From assembly GCA_015056565.1 (NCBI GenBank), contig SVGB01000018.1, positions 1 to 58,466 on the forward strand: a stretch of DNA of 58,466 bases, given 5' to 3'. This DNA comes from Butyrivibrio sp. Its GTDB lineage: Bacteria; Bacillota; Clostridia; Lachnospirales; Lachnospiraceae. Made by a program: the position numbers and the translations under genes. Below, in pieces: positions 8,901 to 16,315 of the stretch. The notes under the pieces were generated by a model. The model did no database searches. It worked only from the letters and a program-made list of their open reading frames with translations, and was not told the DNA's origin. Every line of letters starts with the position of its first letter. Position 1 is the first letter of the stretch.

Positions 8901-9959
8901 ATGAATACAGAAGTAATAAAAATAGATGAAAACAATATAGATAGCGATGCAAAGTCTGCCCTTGAAAGAGCAGGCAGCATCCTACAAGATGGAGGCCTGG
9001 TGGCTTTCCCCACTGAGACAGTTTACGGACTTGGCGGAGATGCGTTAAATCCTGAGTCTTCCAAAAAGATCTACGCAGCCAAGGGCAGGCCTTCTGACAA
9101 TCCTCTTATTGTCCACGTGGCAGATATGGAGGCCGTTGCCGGCATTGTAAAAGAGATCCCAGAGGCCGCAAGGAAACTCTCTGATGCCTTCTGGCCAGGA
9201 CCACTTACTATGATAATGAACAAGTCTGACAAGGTTCCATATGAGACCACAGGCGGACTTGATACAGTGGCTATCAGGATGCCAAACAACAAGATAGCTC
9301 TTGAGCTTATCAGGCAGTCCGGAGGCTATATTGCAGCGCCAAGCGCCAACACATCCGGCCGCCCAAGCCCTACAGTTGCAAGATACTGTGTGGAGGACTT
9401 ATCCGGCAAGATTGAGATGATAATCGACGGAGGACAGGTAGGCATTGGCCTTGAGTCCACCATAGTAGATCTTACAAGCGAAAAGCCCATGATCCTGAGG
9501 CCTGGTTATATCACCAGGGAAATGCTCGAAGGGGTCCTGGGAACAGTGGATATCGATAGAACTATAATTGATGGTAATTCCAAGGAAAGACCTAAGGCAC
9601 CAGGCATGAAATACCGCCACTACGCGCCAAAGGGCGAGCTCACCATCGTGGAGGGCAGTCAGGACGACGTGGTAACCTACATTAACGACAGAGCCATGGC
9701 TGCAAGGGCAGAGGGGAAAAAAGTTGGTATAATAGGCACAGATGCCACTAAGAGCCTCTACGTTGCTGACGTGGTTAAGAGTGTCGGAAACAGGGAAAAT
9801 GAGGCAACCATAGCCCATGAGCTCTTTAAAGTCCTCAGGGAATTTGATGATGAGAACATGGATGTTATGTTTTCTGAATCCTTTGACGACAGCGGCATCG
9901 GACAGGCCATTATGAACAGACTTCTTAAGGCTGCCGGTCACAACGTGGTTCGGATTTGA
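8901..9959 (+). CDS. threonylcarbamoyl-AMP synthase, Sua5 type
   Basis: Makes threonylcarbamoyl-AMP from threonine, bicarbonate and ATP for the t6A37 modification of tRNAs that read ANN codons. The YrdC domain has PTETVYGLG (37-45) and KGRPSDNPL (61-69). A linker containing PGMKYRHYAP is followed by the C-terminal Sua5 domain (about 255-350). At 352 aa it is the long Sua5/YwlC form, not short TsaC. It starts 10 bp after the GH18 stop. The weak upstream Shine-Dalgarno (AAGTAAG) suggests translational coupling. Confidence 0.92.
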   Translation: MNTEVIKIDENNIDSDAKSALERAGSILQDGGLVAFPTETVYGLGGDALNPESSKKIYAAKGRPSDNPLIVHVADMEAVAGIVKEIPEAARKLSDAFWPGPLTMIMNKSDKVPYETTGGLDTVAIRMPNNKIALELIRQSGGYIAAPSANTSGRPSPTVARYCVEDLSGKIEMIIDGGQVGIGLESTIVDLTSEKPMILRPGYITREMLEGVLGTVDIDRTIIDGNSKERPKAPGMKYRHYAPKGELTIVEGSQDDVVTYINDRAMAARAEGKKVGIIGTDATKSLYVADVVKSVGNRENEATIAHELFKVLREFDDENMDVMFSESFDDSGIGQAIMNRLLKAAGHNVVRI

Positions 9960-9965
9960 TATAAT
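9937..9965 (+). promoter_or_regulatory. promoter of the rpiB-upp-dCMP deaminase genes
   Basis: GTCACA, a 17-base spacer, then TGATATAAT (extended -10). It overlaps the end of the tsaC-like gene and lies about 40 bp before rpiB. Confidence 0.5.
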
Positions 9966-10003
9966 AGACTAATGAGGGGCGTTTAAGGGAAAGAGGAGAA
10001 ATT

Positions 10004-10432
10004 ATGATAGCAATTGCAAGTGATCACGGCGGATTTGACCGCAAGGAATCAGTAAAGAAGCATTTAGAGGAGAGAGGCATAGAGTACAAGGACTTTGGAA
10101 CCTATGACAAGAACTCCTGTGATTACCCTGATTTTGGCAGAGCTGCAGCAGAGGCTGTTGCCAGTGGCGAGTGTGAAAAGGGCATCGTCATCTGCACAAC
10201 AGGTATAGGCATTTCAATAGTTGCCAACAAGGTTAAGGGCATCAGATGTGCTCTTTGCTCAGAGACTACAACAGCAAGACTTACAAGGGAGCACAACGAC
10301 GCAAACATGCTTGCTATGGGCGGCGGAATGGTTGGCGAACTTCTTGCTAACGAGATAGTAGATACTTTCCTGGATACTGAGTTCTCAAATCTTGAGAAGC
10401 ACAGCCGCAGGATTGCAAAATTAGAGGATTAA
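10004..10432 (+). CDS. rpiB: ribose-5-phosphate isomerase B
   Basis: Interconverts ribose 5-phosphate and ribulose 5-phosphate in the non-oxidative pentose phosphate pathway. 142 aa, standard RpiB/LacAB length. SDHGG is at 6-10. The catalytic Cys region is ICTTGIGIS (63-71), with C64 the probable base, and the phosphate-binding EHNDANML is at 96-103. A good AGGAGAAATT ribosome site precedes the ATG. It lies 15 bp before upp, so the products feed nucleotide synthesis together. Confidence 0.95.
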   Translation: MIAIASDHGGFDRKESVKKHLEERGIEYKDFGTYDKNSCDYPDFGRAAAEAVASGECEKGIVICTTGIGISIVANKVKGIRCALCSETTTARLTREHNDANMLAMGGGMVGELLANEIVDTFLDTEFSNLEKHSRRIAKLED

Positions 10433-10447
10433 AAAGGGGGATTACAA

Positions 10448-11077
10448 ATGGGTAAGGTAGTTATCATGGATCATCCTTTGATCCAGCACAAGATCGGATT
10501 TATCAGAAGAACAGATACAGGTACAAGGGATTTCAGACAGACCATCAGTGAGATCGCGATGCTCATCTGCTATGAGGCAACGAGAGATCTTCAGCTTTGT
10601 GATGTTGAGATAGAGACTCCTATCTGCTGGACAACAGTCAAGGAGCTCAAGGGAAGGAAGCTTTGCGTTGTTCCTATTTTAAGAGCCGGCCTTGGAATGG
10701 TAGATGGAATGCTTGCTCTTATCCCTGCAGCTAAGGTTGGACACATCGGACTTTACAGGGATCCAGAGACATTAAAGCCAGTAGAATACTACTGCAAGAT
10801 GCCTGCTGACGTATCTGAGAGAGAGATATTTGTAGTAGATCCTATGCTTGCTACAGGCGGATCTTCCGTTGCTGCTATCCAGATGCTCAAGGACAGAGGA
10901 TGCAAGAAGATCCACTTCATGTGCATCATTGCAGCTCCGGAGGGACTTAAGGCAATGCAGGAGGCTCACCCTGACGTAGATATTTATGTGGGAGCTCTCG
11001 ACGAGAAACTCAATGAACATGGATATATTGTTCCTGGTCTTGGGGATGCAGGAGACAGGATTTTCGGAACCAAGTAA
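10448..11077 (+). CDS. upp: uracil phosphoribosyltransferase
   Basis: Pyrimidine salvage: uracil plus PRPP gives UMP. 209 aa as expected. PVLRAG-type motif [12 protein letters not shown] is near 77-88, the PRPP-binding loop [10 protein letters not shown] is at 131-140, and [13 protein letters not shown] closes the protein as in the family. It follows rpiB by 15 bp with an AAAGGGGG ribosome site and precedes the dCMP deaminase by 12 bp. Confidence 0.97.
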   Translation: MGKVVIMDHPLIQHKIGFIRRTDTGTRDFRQTISEIAMLICYEATRDLQLCDVEIETPICWTTVKELKGRKLCVVPILRAGLGMVDGMLALIPAAKVGHIGLYRDPETLKPVEYYCKMPADVSEREIFVVDPMLATGGSSVAAIQMLKDRGCKKIHFMCIIAAPEGLKAMQEAHPDVDIYVGALDEKLNEHGYIVPGLGDAGDRIFGTK

Positions 11078-11089
11078 AGGGGGCCATAT

Positions 11090-11572
11090 ATGAAAAGAGA
11101 TGGATACATTTCCTGGGATGAGTACTTTATGGGAGTTGCCAAGCTTGCGGCCATGAGGTCCAAGGACCCAAACACCCAGGTGGGAAGCTGTATTGTCAGT
11201 GAAGATAACAACATTCTGTCCATGGGCTACAACGGATTTCCCAAGGGATGCTCAGATGACGATTTTCCCTGGGAGCGTGAAGGGGACGATGAGCTTACAA
11301 CCAAGTACCCTTTTGTGACCCACAGCGAACTCAATGCGATCCTTAATTACAGAGGTGGCAGCCTGGTAGGTGCCAAGCTCTATGTATCTCTTTTCCCATG
11401 TAATGAATGCGCCAAGGCTATCATACAGTCAGGTATCAGGACCGTGGTGTATGACAGCGACAAATATAGCGATTCTCCTGCAACCAGAGCATCAAAGAGG
11501 ATGTTCGATGCAGCAGGAGTCAGGTACTATCAGTACCAGCCAAGTGGAAGGAATATCAAGATAACATTATAA
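11090..11572 (+). CDS. dCMP deaminase / ComEB-like deaminase
   Basis: Zinc-dependent cytidine/deoxycytidylate deaminase converting dCMP to dUMP for dTTP synthesis. 160 aa. The zinc site is HSE (H78, E80) and PCNEC (C104, C107), the normal spacing. The usual HAE is HSE here, a tolerated change in this family. Placement after upp forms a pyrimidine salvage run. The annotation comEB is often used for these proteins, but a competence role is not shown by the sequence. Confidence 0.93.
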   Translation: MKRDGYISWDEYFMGVAKLAAMRSKDPNTQVGSCIVSEDNNILSMGYNGFPKGCSDDDFPWEREGDDELTTKYPFVTHSELNAILNYRGGSLVGAKLYVSLFPCNECAKAIIQSGIRTVVYDSDKYSDSPATRASKRMFDAAGVRYYQYQPSGRNIKITL

Positions 11573-11576
11573 CGAC

Positions 11577-12779
11577 ATGAAAAACGGCATAGTATCAGGC
11601 AGAGCAGACAACTTCATAGTGTCTTTTGTAAAGAGGGCTATAGTCTGCATCCTGACTGCCGTTTTGTTTTTTGGCATGATGAGCGATACGGTCTATGCCA
11701 CAGAGTCGACCAAGAAGCAGCTTGAGGAAGCCAAGAAGGCCAAGCAGCAGTCCCAGAGCGAACTTGAGGGGACCAAGGACGATATAGCTGAGATGAACGA
11801 GGAAAAGAGCTCTCTCCAGGGGCAGCTAAACAATCTTAACACCCAGCTTAGTGAAGTTTCAAACAACATCGAACAGCTTGAAGAGCAGATAGATGACAAG
11901 GAAACAGATATCGAGAACACTCTGATGGAGCTGGATGCAGCCAGGACCAAGGAGGAAGAGCAGTACGCCTCAATGAAAAAGCGCATACAGTTCATGTATG
12001 AGAAGCAGGATAATCTCCTGATCGGAACCTTGTTTGGCACAACTGGAAGTTTTGCAAACTTTCTCAATCAGAAGGGCTACTTTGAACAGCTTGCAGCATA
12101 TGACCGCAGGATGTTTAACGAATACCTGGAGACTCGCAAGTACATCGAGGAAAAAGAGGCAACTCTCGAAGAGGAGAGGGACCAGCTTGAGGAGTACAGA
12201 GTCAAGGAACAGGCGGAGCAGAGCAGGGTTTCCGGTCTTGTTAATCAGACCTCGGGCTCTATCAAACAGTACGCCAACGATATATCAGATGCTGAGGCCA
12301 AGGCCAAGGCTCTCGAGGACCAGATCAAGGCCCAGGAAGCGGATATCAAGAACCTGGAAGCCAAGCTGGCAGAGGAAATGAGGCTGTCAAAGCTTGCTAA
12401 GTCATCAACCTGGAGGAACATCTCTGATGTTACCTTTGCAGAGGGAGACAGGGCGCTTCTTGCAAACCTTATTTACTGCGAGGCAGGATCAGAGCCATAC
12501 GAGGGCAAGGTGGCAGTAGGTGCAGTAGTTATCAACAGAGTGCTGAGCTCTGTTTATCCAGATACAGTTGTGGGAGTTATTTACCAGAACAAACAGTTTT
12601 CTCCGGTAGGAAGCGGGCGACTTGCCCTGGCTCTTGCCAATGACCAGGCTACATCCTCCTGTTATCAGGCGGCAGATGAAGCTATGAAGGGATATTCAAA
12701 CGTAGGAAATTGCGTATACTTTAGAACGCCAATACCGGGGCTTTCCGGTATCAACATCGGTGGACACGTATTCTATTGA
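11577..12779 (+). CDS. secreted coiled-coil protein with SleB-type cell wall hydrolase domain
   Basis: Export signal at about residues 15-42 (KRAIVCILTAVLFFGMMSDTVYA). A long Gln/Glu/Lys coiled coil follows at about 45-275, of the type seen in FtsEX-activated or CwlO-like hydrolases. The C-terminal Hydrolase_2/SleB domain is at about 290-400 (LANLIYCEAGSEPYEGK, VAVGAVVINRV, FSPV, VYFRTP, GGHVFY). The conserved Glu in YCEAG is the probable catalytic residue. It starts 4 bp after the deaminase stop without a clear Shine-Dalgarno, so coupling is likely. A second SleB-domain gene is at 39311. Role in division or wall turnover is inferred. Confidence 0.82.
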   Translation: MKNGIVSGRADNFIVSFVKRAIVCILTAVLFFGMMSDTVYATESTKKQLEEAKKAKQQSQSELEGTKDDIAEMNEEKSSLQGQLNNLNTQLSEVSNNIEQLEEQIDDKETDIENTLMELDAARTKEEEQYASMKKRIQFMYEKQDNLLIGTLFGTTGSFANFLNQKGYFEQLAAYDRRMFNEYLETRKYIEEKEATLEEERDQLEEYRVKEQAEQSRVSGLVNQTSGSIKQYANDISDAEAKAKALEDQIKAQEADIKNLEAKLAEEMRLSKLAKSSTWRNISDVTFAEGDRALLANLIYCEAGSEPYEGKVAVGAVVINRVLSSVYPDTVVGVIYQNKQFSPVGSGRLALALANDQATSSCYQAADEAMKGYSNVGNCVYFRTPIPGLSGINIGGHVFY

Positions 12780-12801
12780 TGTTTTGGGGCATGAGAATAG
12801 A

Positions 12802-13296
12802 TCAGCCGTTTTGGCCAAAAGCTATAACTTCCTCAATAGGAGCGGCCAGTGGCTCGATGCCATCTGAATAGATTTCAGTGAGGAGCCTGTTCAGGGAGAG
12901 CAGGCTCTTTTTAAGAAGAGTCTCATCAATGAGGCGCTTTTCAAAGGCCTCGGACAGCTCGTCCAGGTCAACAACGCGGATCTTGCCGTCTGGATAGATC
13001 TTAACATCTGCCAGAAGGTCGATCACAAGCAGCGAATTCTTTTCGGCATCATAATCACAGGTAATGATGTCGCAGTACCAGCAAAGGAGCGACCCATCGC
13101 TTTTAATGAACTTGCTTATCTTGTAACCTCTGTCTGGATAATAGCAGGAATAACCGCTTGAAAGGTCACACCGATCGTGAATGGTTTTCCATTTAGTCAC
13201 AATCATAGTATCGGTGCGTTTAAGAATGACATCGTCTTTTAATTCGACGCATTCATCCGGTATGAAGCGTTTACGAAATAAAGTTAGACTATTCAT
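12802..13296 (-). CDS. DUF402 family protein
   Basis: 164 aa in the DUF402 fold, whose characterised members are nucleoside di/triphosphate phosphatases; the substrate here is unknown. Typical features are RKRFIPDECVELKDDVI near the start, TKWKTI, GYKISKF, WYCDII, DLLADVKIYPDG and VVDLDEL. The frame is open to 13464, but that would overlap the divergent gene by 130 bp. I choose ATG 13296 because the protein then starts MNSLTLFRKRF as relatives do. Only 37 bp separate it from the divergent start. Its stop is 22 bp from the convergent SleB-domain gene and I see no terminator between them. Confidence 0.75.
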   Translation of the reverse strand: MNSLTLFRKRFIPDECVELKDDVILKRTDTMIVTKWKTIHDRCDLSSGYSCYYPDRGYKISKFIKSDGSLLCWYCDIITCDYDAEKNSLLVIDLLADVKIYPDGKIRVVDLDELSEAFEKRLIDETLLKKSLLSLNRLLTEIYSDGIEPLAAPIEEVIAFGQNG

Positions 13297-13333
13297 AGAA
13301 AAATAATACTCTTGTGAGAATTGAAAGTCAATT

Positions 13334-15889
13334 ATGCGAGATAAATCAATTAGACTAACAATATTCAAGTCAATATACTTTGTAGCAGTGCTGGTATTGT
13401 CTCTTTTCATCATCAGCAGATTCTCGAACGGAGACAATGCGGACATGTCTGCGCCTATGTCCAAGGCAACTCTTCCGATAGTAAGTCTTGTGTCTGATGG
13501 AAAAGAGATAAACCCTCTTCACGGCTATATCAGCGAAGTGGACCTTAATTACCTCAGGGGAACCATCATGCCTGTTGGAGCTGGCAGGGAGATTTCCTAC
13601 AGGATCAACACCTTTGGAAACAGAGTCTGGAACGTGGCTTTTGAGGTCAGGACCATTAATGGCTCAAGTCTTGTGGAGAACACTGAACTTACGGATTACA
13701 GGGAGAACAGTGACTACATCGAAGGCTCTTTTCAACTAAAAGATCTTATTACAGGAAACACAGAGTACATGCTGGTAATGCTGATGGATACAGAGGTTGG
13801 CAGGGCCAGGTACTACACAAGATTTGTGTGGACTGAGGACGATAGCAGGTACCACATAAATGACGAGCTGGATTTTGTCCTGAAGTTCTCCGAGGCGACC
13901 TTCAACAAGGAGGAGATGCAGGAATACACCAGGTATATGGAGTCCAATTCAGAGGGCGACAATACTACTTTTAACAAGGTGAACATCCACAGCAGCTTTA
14001 ACCAGGTTACCTGGGGAGATATGAACATCACAAGACACACGGAACCTGAGGTCTATGTGACTGACCTTCACGGGCAGACTGGCAGCTACAAGCTGGTGTA
14101 CAGAGTTACGGTCAAGGAAGGCACTTTGTCCAGGCTCTACAATGTCACAGAGTGCTACCGCGTCAGGTACACAACTGACAGACTTTACCTTCTGAATTTT
14201 GAGAGGACTATGAATTATGTCTTTGATTCAACCTCTTATTCTCTTGGTACCAACAATATCGCTCTTGGGATCAGCGATCCGGATCTGCAGCTGGTTGAGA
14301 GCAGTGGCGGAAGTGCCTTTGCCTTTGTCAGCGAGAACAGGCTCTTTATGTTCAATGGTTCAGAGAACAAGCTGGCTTACCTCTTTGGCTTTTATGACGT
14401 GGACAACGACGATATAAGGACAAGATGGAACAACCACGGGGTTAAGATCCTGAAGGTGGACGAAGCAGGAAACGTAAGGTTTGCTGTGGCTGGATATATG
14501 AACCGCGGTATCCATGAAGGATGCGTGGGCATTGGCGTTTACGATTACAACACTGCCATCAATGCAGTTGAGGAGATGGCGTTTGTGGAGAGCAGGCAGT
14601 CTGCGGAGATCCTTCGCTCCTATGTTGGGTCCATAGCGTACCTTAGCAGCAGTGATATCTTTTACGCAATGCTGGATCAGGACATTTATGCAGTGGACCT
14701 TGCGGGTAAGTCTGCAAGCTCCGTTGTTGACAATATTGGTGCGGGACAGTACAAGATCTCAGAGTCAGAGAGCACCATCGCATGGCAGAGCGACTTAAAG
14801 AGCCTTAGCCTTATGAACCTTAACAACAAGGCCAAGTCCGATATCAATGCGGAGAATGGGGATAACATAATCCTTCTTGGCTTCATGGGAGAGGACCTGG
14901 TTTACGGCCTTTGCCATTCCTACGACATCGGAGTAGACAAGATTGGAAATCCTATCTATGCCATGTACAACATTAAGATCGTGGACCTTGATGGAAACAC
15001 CCTGGAGAATTACCATCCAGACGGGGTGTACGTCACAGGCGTCACCATAAATGGCAATCAGCTCAAGCTTACAAGAGTTGAAAAGGACGAGGAGAGCGAC
15101 AGCTTTATCCCTACCTACGACGATCAGATCATCAGCACCCTGAAGGCTGAAGCTGGCAGCAACACCCTGTCAGTATTGTCTGTTGATGTATTTGAAAAGA
15201 TTGTTCAGATCACTACCAAGAATGACATTAAATCCAAGCAGCTTCGCGTGCTCACACCTAATCAGACTCTCTTTGAGGGCACCAGAAATATCGTGCCTGA
15301 GATCAACAGGGATGTGAAAGAAAAGCCTTTCTATTACGTGTATGGCCTTGACGGCGAAGTTTCGATCTATACAGATCCTGCAGACGCAGTGGCCCTTGGC
15401 TACAACAAGCCAGGTGTGGTTGTTGGTGATGACAACGACTATATCTGGTTTAAGGGCAATCTCCTTAGGTCCAACCAGATCATGTCCATAACAAGAACTG
15501 CAGAGAACTACGAGGATATGACTACCTTGGATCCTACTGTAGTGTGCCTTGACCTGATGCTGCAGTTTGAGGGAGTAAACAGAAACGTAGAGGACCTTAG
15601 GGACAGCGGAGAGAGCGTCACAAGCATCTTAAAGAGCTCGCTCCCTGAGGCTCAGATCCTTGATCTGGACGGATGCTCAATGCAGGCAATGCTCTACTAT
15701 GTGAACCAGGACCTTCCTGTACTTGCCATGCTCAATGACGGAACTTCAGTGCTCCTCATTGGATTTAACGAGCAGAACACAGTGCTGATGAACCCTGTTA
15801 ACGGCCAGGTCTACAAGTACGGAATGAACGACAGCGAGAAACTGTTTGAGGAGAACGGTAATCACTTTATAACGTATGTGAAGAAGTGA
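13334..15889 (+). CDS. large membrane-anchored extracytoplasmic protein with degenerate C39-like domain
   Basis: 851 aa. An N-terminal anchor at about 11-28 (FKSIYFVAVLVLSLFIISRF) leaves the bulk outside the membrane. The middle (about 280-560) has repeated strand-turn motifs such as YLFGFYDVDNDD and AYLSSSDIFYAML, suggesting a beta-propeller. The last 120 residues resemble a papain-like C39 domain: VVCLDLMLQFEGV (C738), then LPVLAMLNDGTSVLLIGFN and VLMNPVNGQ. The His expected before VLLIGF and the Asp of the usual DP motif are replaced by Ser/Thr and Asn, so peptidase activity is doubtful. No specific function is recognised. Confidence 0.7.
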   Translation: MRDKSIRLTIFKSIYFVAVLVLSLFIISRFSNGDNADMSAPMSKATLPIVSLVSDGKEINPLHGYISEVDLNYLRGTIMPVGAGREISYRINTFGNRVWNVAFEVRTINGSSLVENTELTDYRENSDYIEGSFQLKDLITGNTEYMLVMLMDTEVGRARYYTRFVWTEDDSRYHINDELDFVLKFSEATFNKEEMQEYTRYMESNSEGDNTTFNKVNIHSSFNQVTWGDMNITRHTEPEVYVTDLHGQTGSYKLVYRVTVKEGTLSRLYNVTECYRVRYTTDRLYLLNFERTMNYVFDSTSYSLGTNNIALGISDPDLQLVESSGGSAFAFVSENRLFMFNGSENKLAYLFGFYDVDNDDIRTRWNNHGVKILKVDEAGNVRFAVAGYMNRGIHEGCVGIGVYDYNTAINAVEEMAFVESRQSAEILRSYVGSIAYLSSSDIFYAMLDQDIYAVDLAGKSASSVVDNIGAGQYKISESESTIAWQSDLKSLSLMNLNNKAKSDINAENGDNIILLGFMGEDLVYGLCHSYDIGVDKIGNPIYAMYNIKIVDLDGNTLENYHPDGVYVTGVTINGNQLKLTRVEKDEESDSFIPTYDDQIISTLKAEAGSNTLSVLSVDVFEKIVQITTKNDIKSKQLRVLTPNQTLFEGTRNIVPEINRDVKEKPFYYVYGLDGEVSIYTDPADAVALGYNKPGVVVGDDNDYIWFKGNLLRSNQIMSITRTAENYEDMTTLDPTVVCLDLMLQFEGVNRNVEDLRDSGESVTSILKSSLPEAQILDLDGCSMQAMLYYVNQDLPVLAMLNDGTSVLLIGFNEQNTVLMNPVNGQVYKYGMNDSEKLFEENGNHFITYVKK

Positions 15890-15895
15890 TTGGGG

Positions 15896-15922
15896 AGGCA
15901 CGGGGACGGTTCTTTTGGCTTG
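15896..15922 (+). repeat. single GGGGACGGTTC hairpin unit
   Basis: AGGCACGGGGACGGTTCT and a trailing TTTTGGCTTG form the same unit that makes up the 5452-5572 palindrome, here in single copy 6 bp after the preceding stop. Its ends are imperfectly complementary (AGGCA/TGGCT). Confidence 0.7.
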
Positions 15923-15978
15923 TTTTTCAAGATAAAACTAGTCAGCTGAGGTGCTCCTGGGAAGACTACTGATTTGCT

Positions 15979-16162
15979 GACCCATGTTGGGTTATAAGAA
16001 ATCTTCATATAGCTAAGGCAAATGGTTCAAAATTCAGACAAACCCATGCTGAAGTGATGGCTTTTCTTGTATAGCTAAGAATAATATCAGAAAACCCATG
16101 CCAGAAGCAGATTAATGCTTGATTTGCAAAAAAGACATTTGCAAAATTGAAATTTATCTGCC
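15979..16162 (+). repeat. ACCCATG/TATAGCTAA dispersed repeat, copy A
   Basis: About 184 bp with internal periodicity: CCCATG at 15981, 16043 and 16095, TATAGCTAAG at 16008 and 16069, then GATTTGCAAAAAAGACATTT. The same order of motifs is found in copy B (30768-30995, inverted) and copy C (32255-32435). No coding potential. Not a repeat family I can name. Confidence 0.8.
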
Positions 16163-16187
16163 AGAAGAAGCTAGGAATAGGAAGCTA

Positions 16188-16220
16188 GTGAGTCGAACTC
16201 TAACGTCCCCACTGACTCTC
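16188..16220. repeat. AGTC hairpin unit with CGTCCCC core, copy 1
   Basis: GTGAGTC (16188-16194) pairs with GACTC (16214-16218) around AACGTCCCC. The same hairpin is embedded in copy B at 30804-30836. It shares the GTCCCC core with the GGGGACGGTTC units. Confidence 0.65.
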
Positions 16221-16239
16221 AAGTTTATAAAGAATTAAC

Positions 16240-16268
16240 TTGTATACAATGAATTTATTAAATATAAT
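16240..16268 (+). promoter_or_regulatory. sigma-A promoter of clpX
   Basis: TTGTAT (16240-16245), 17-base spacer, TATAAT (16263-16268). Predicted start of transcription near 16275, which excludes the GTG at 16283 as a translation start. Confidence 0.75.
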
Positions 16269-16315
16269 AGTCAACAAGTGGTGTGGTATTCACAGATAAT
16301 GAATGGAGTACTTAT

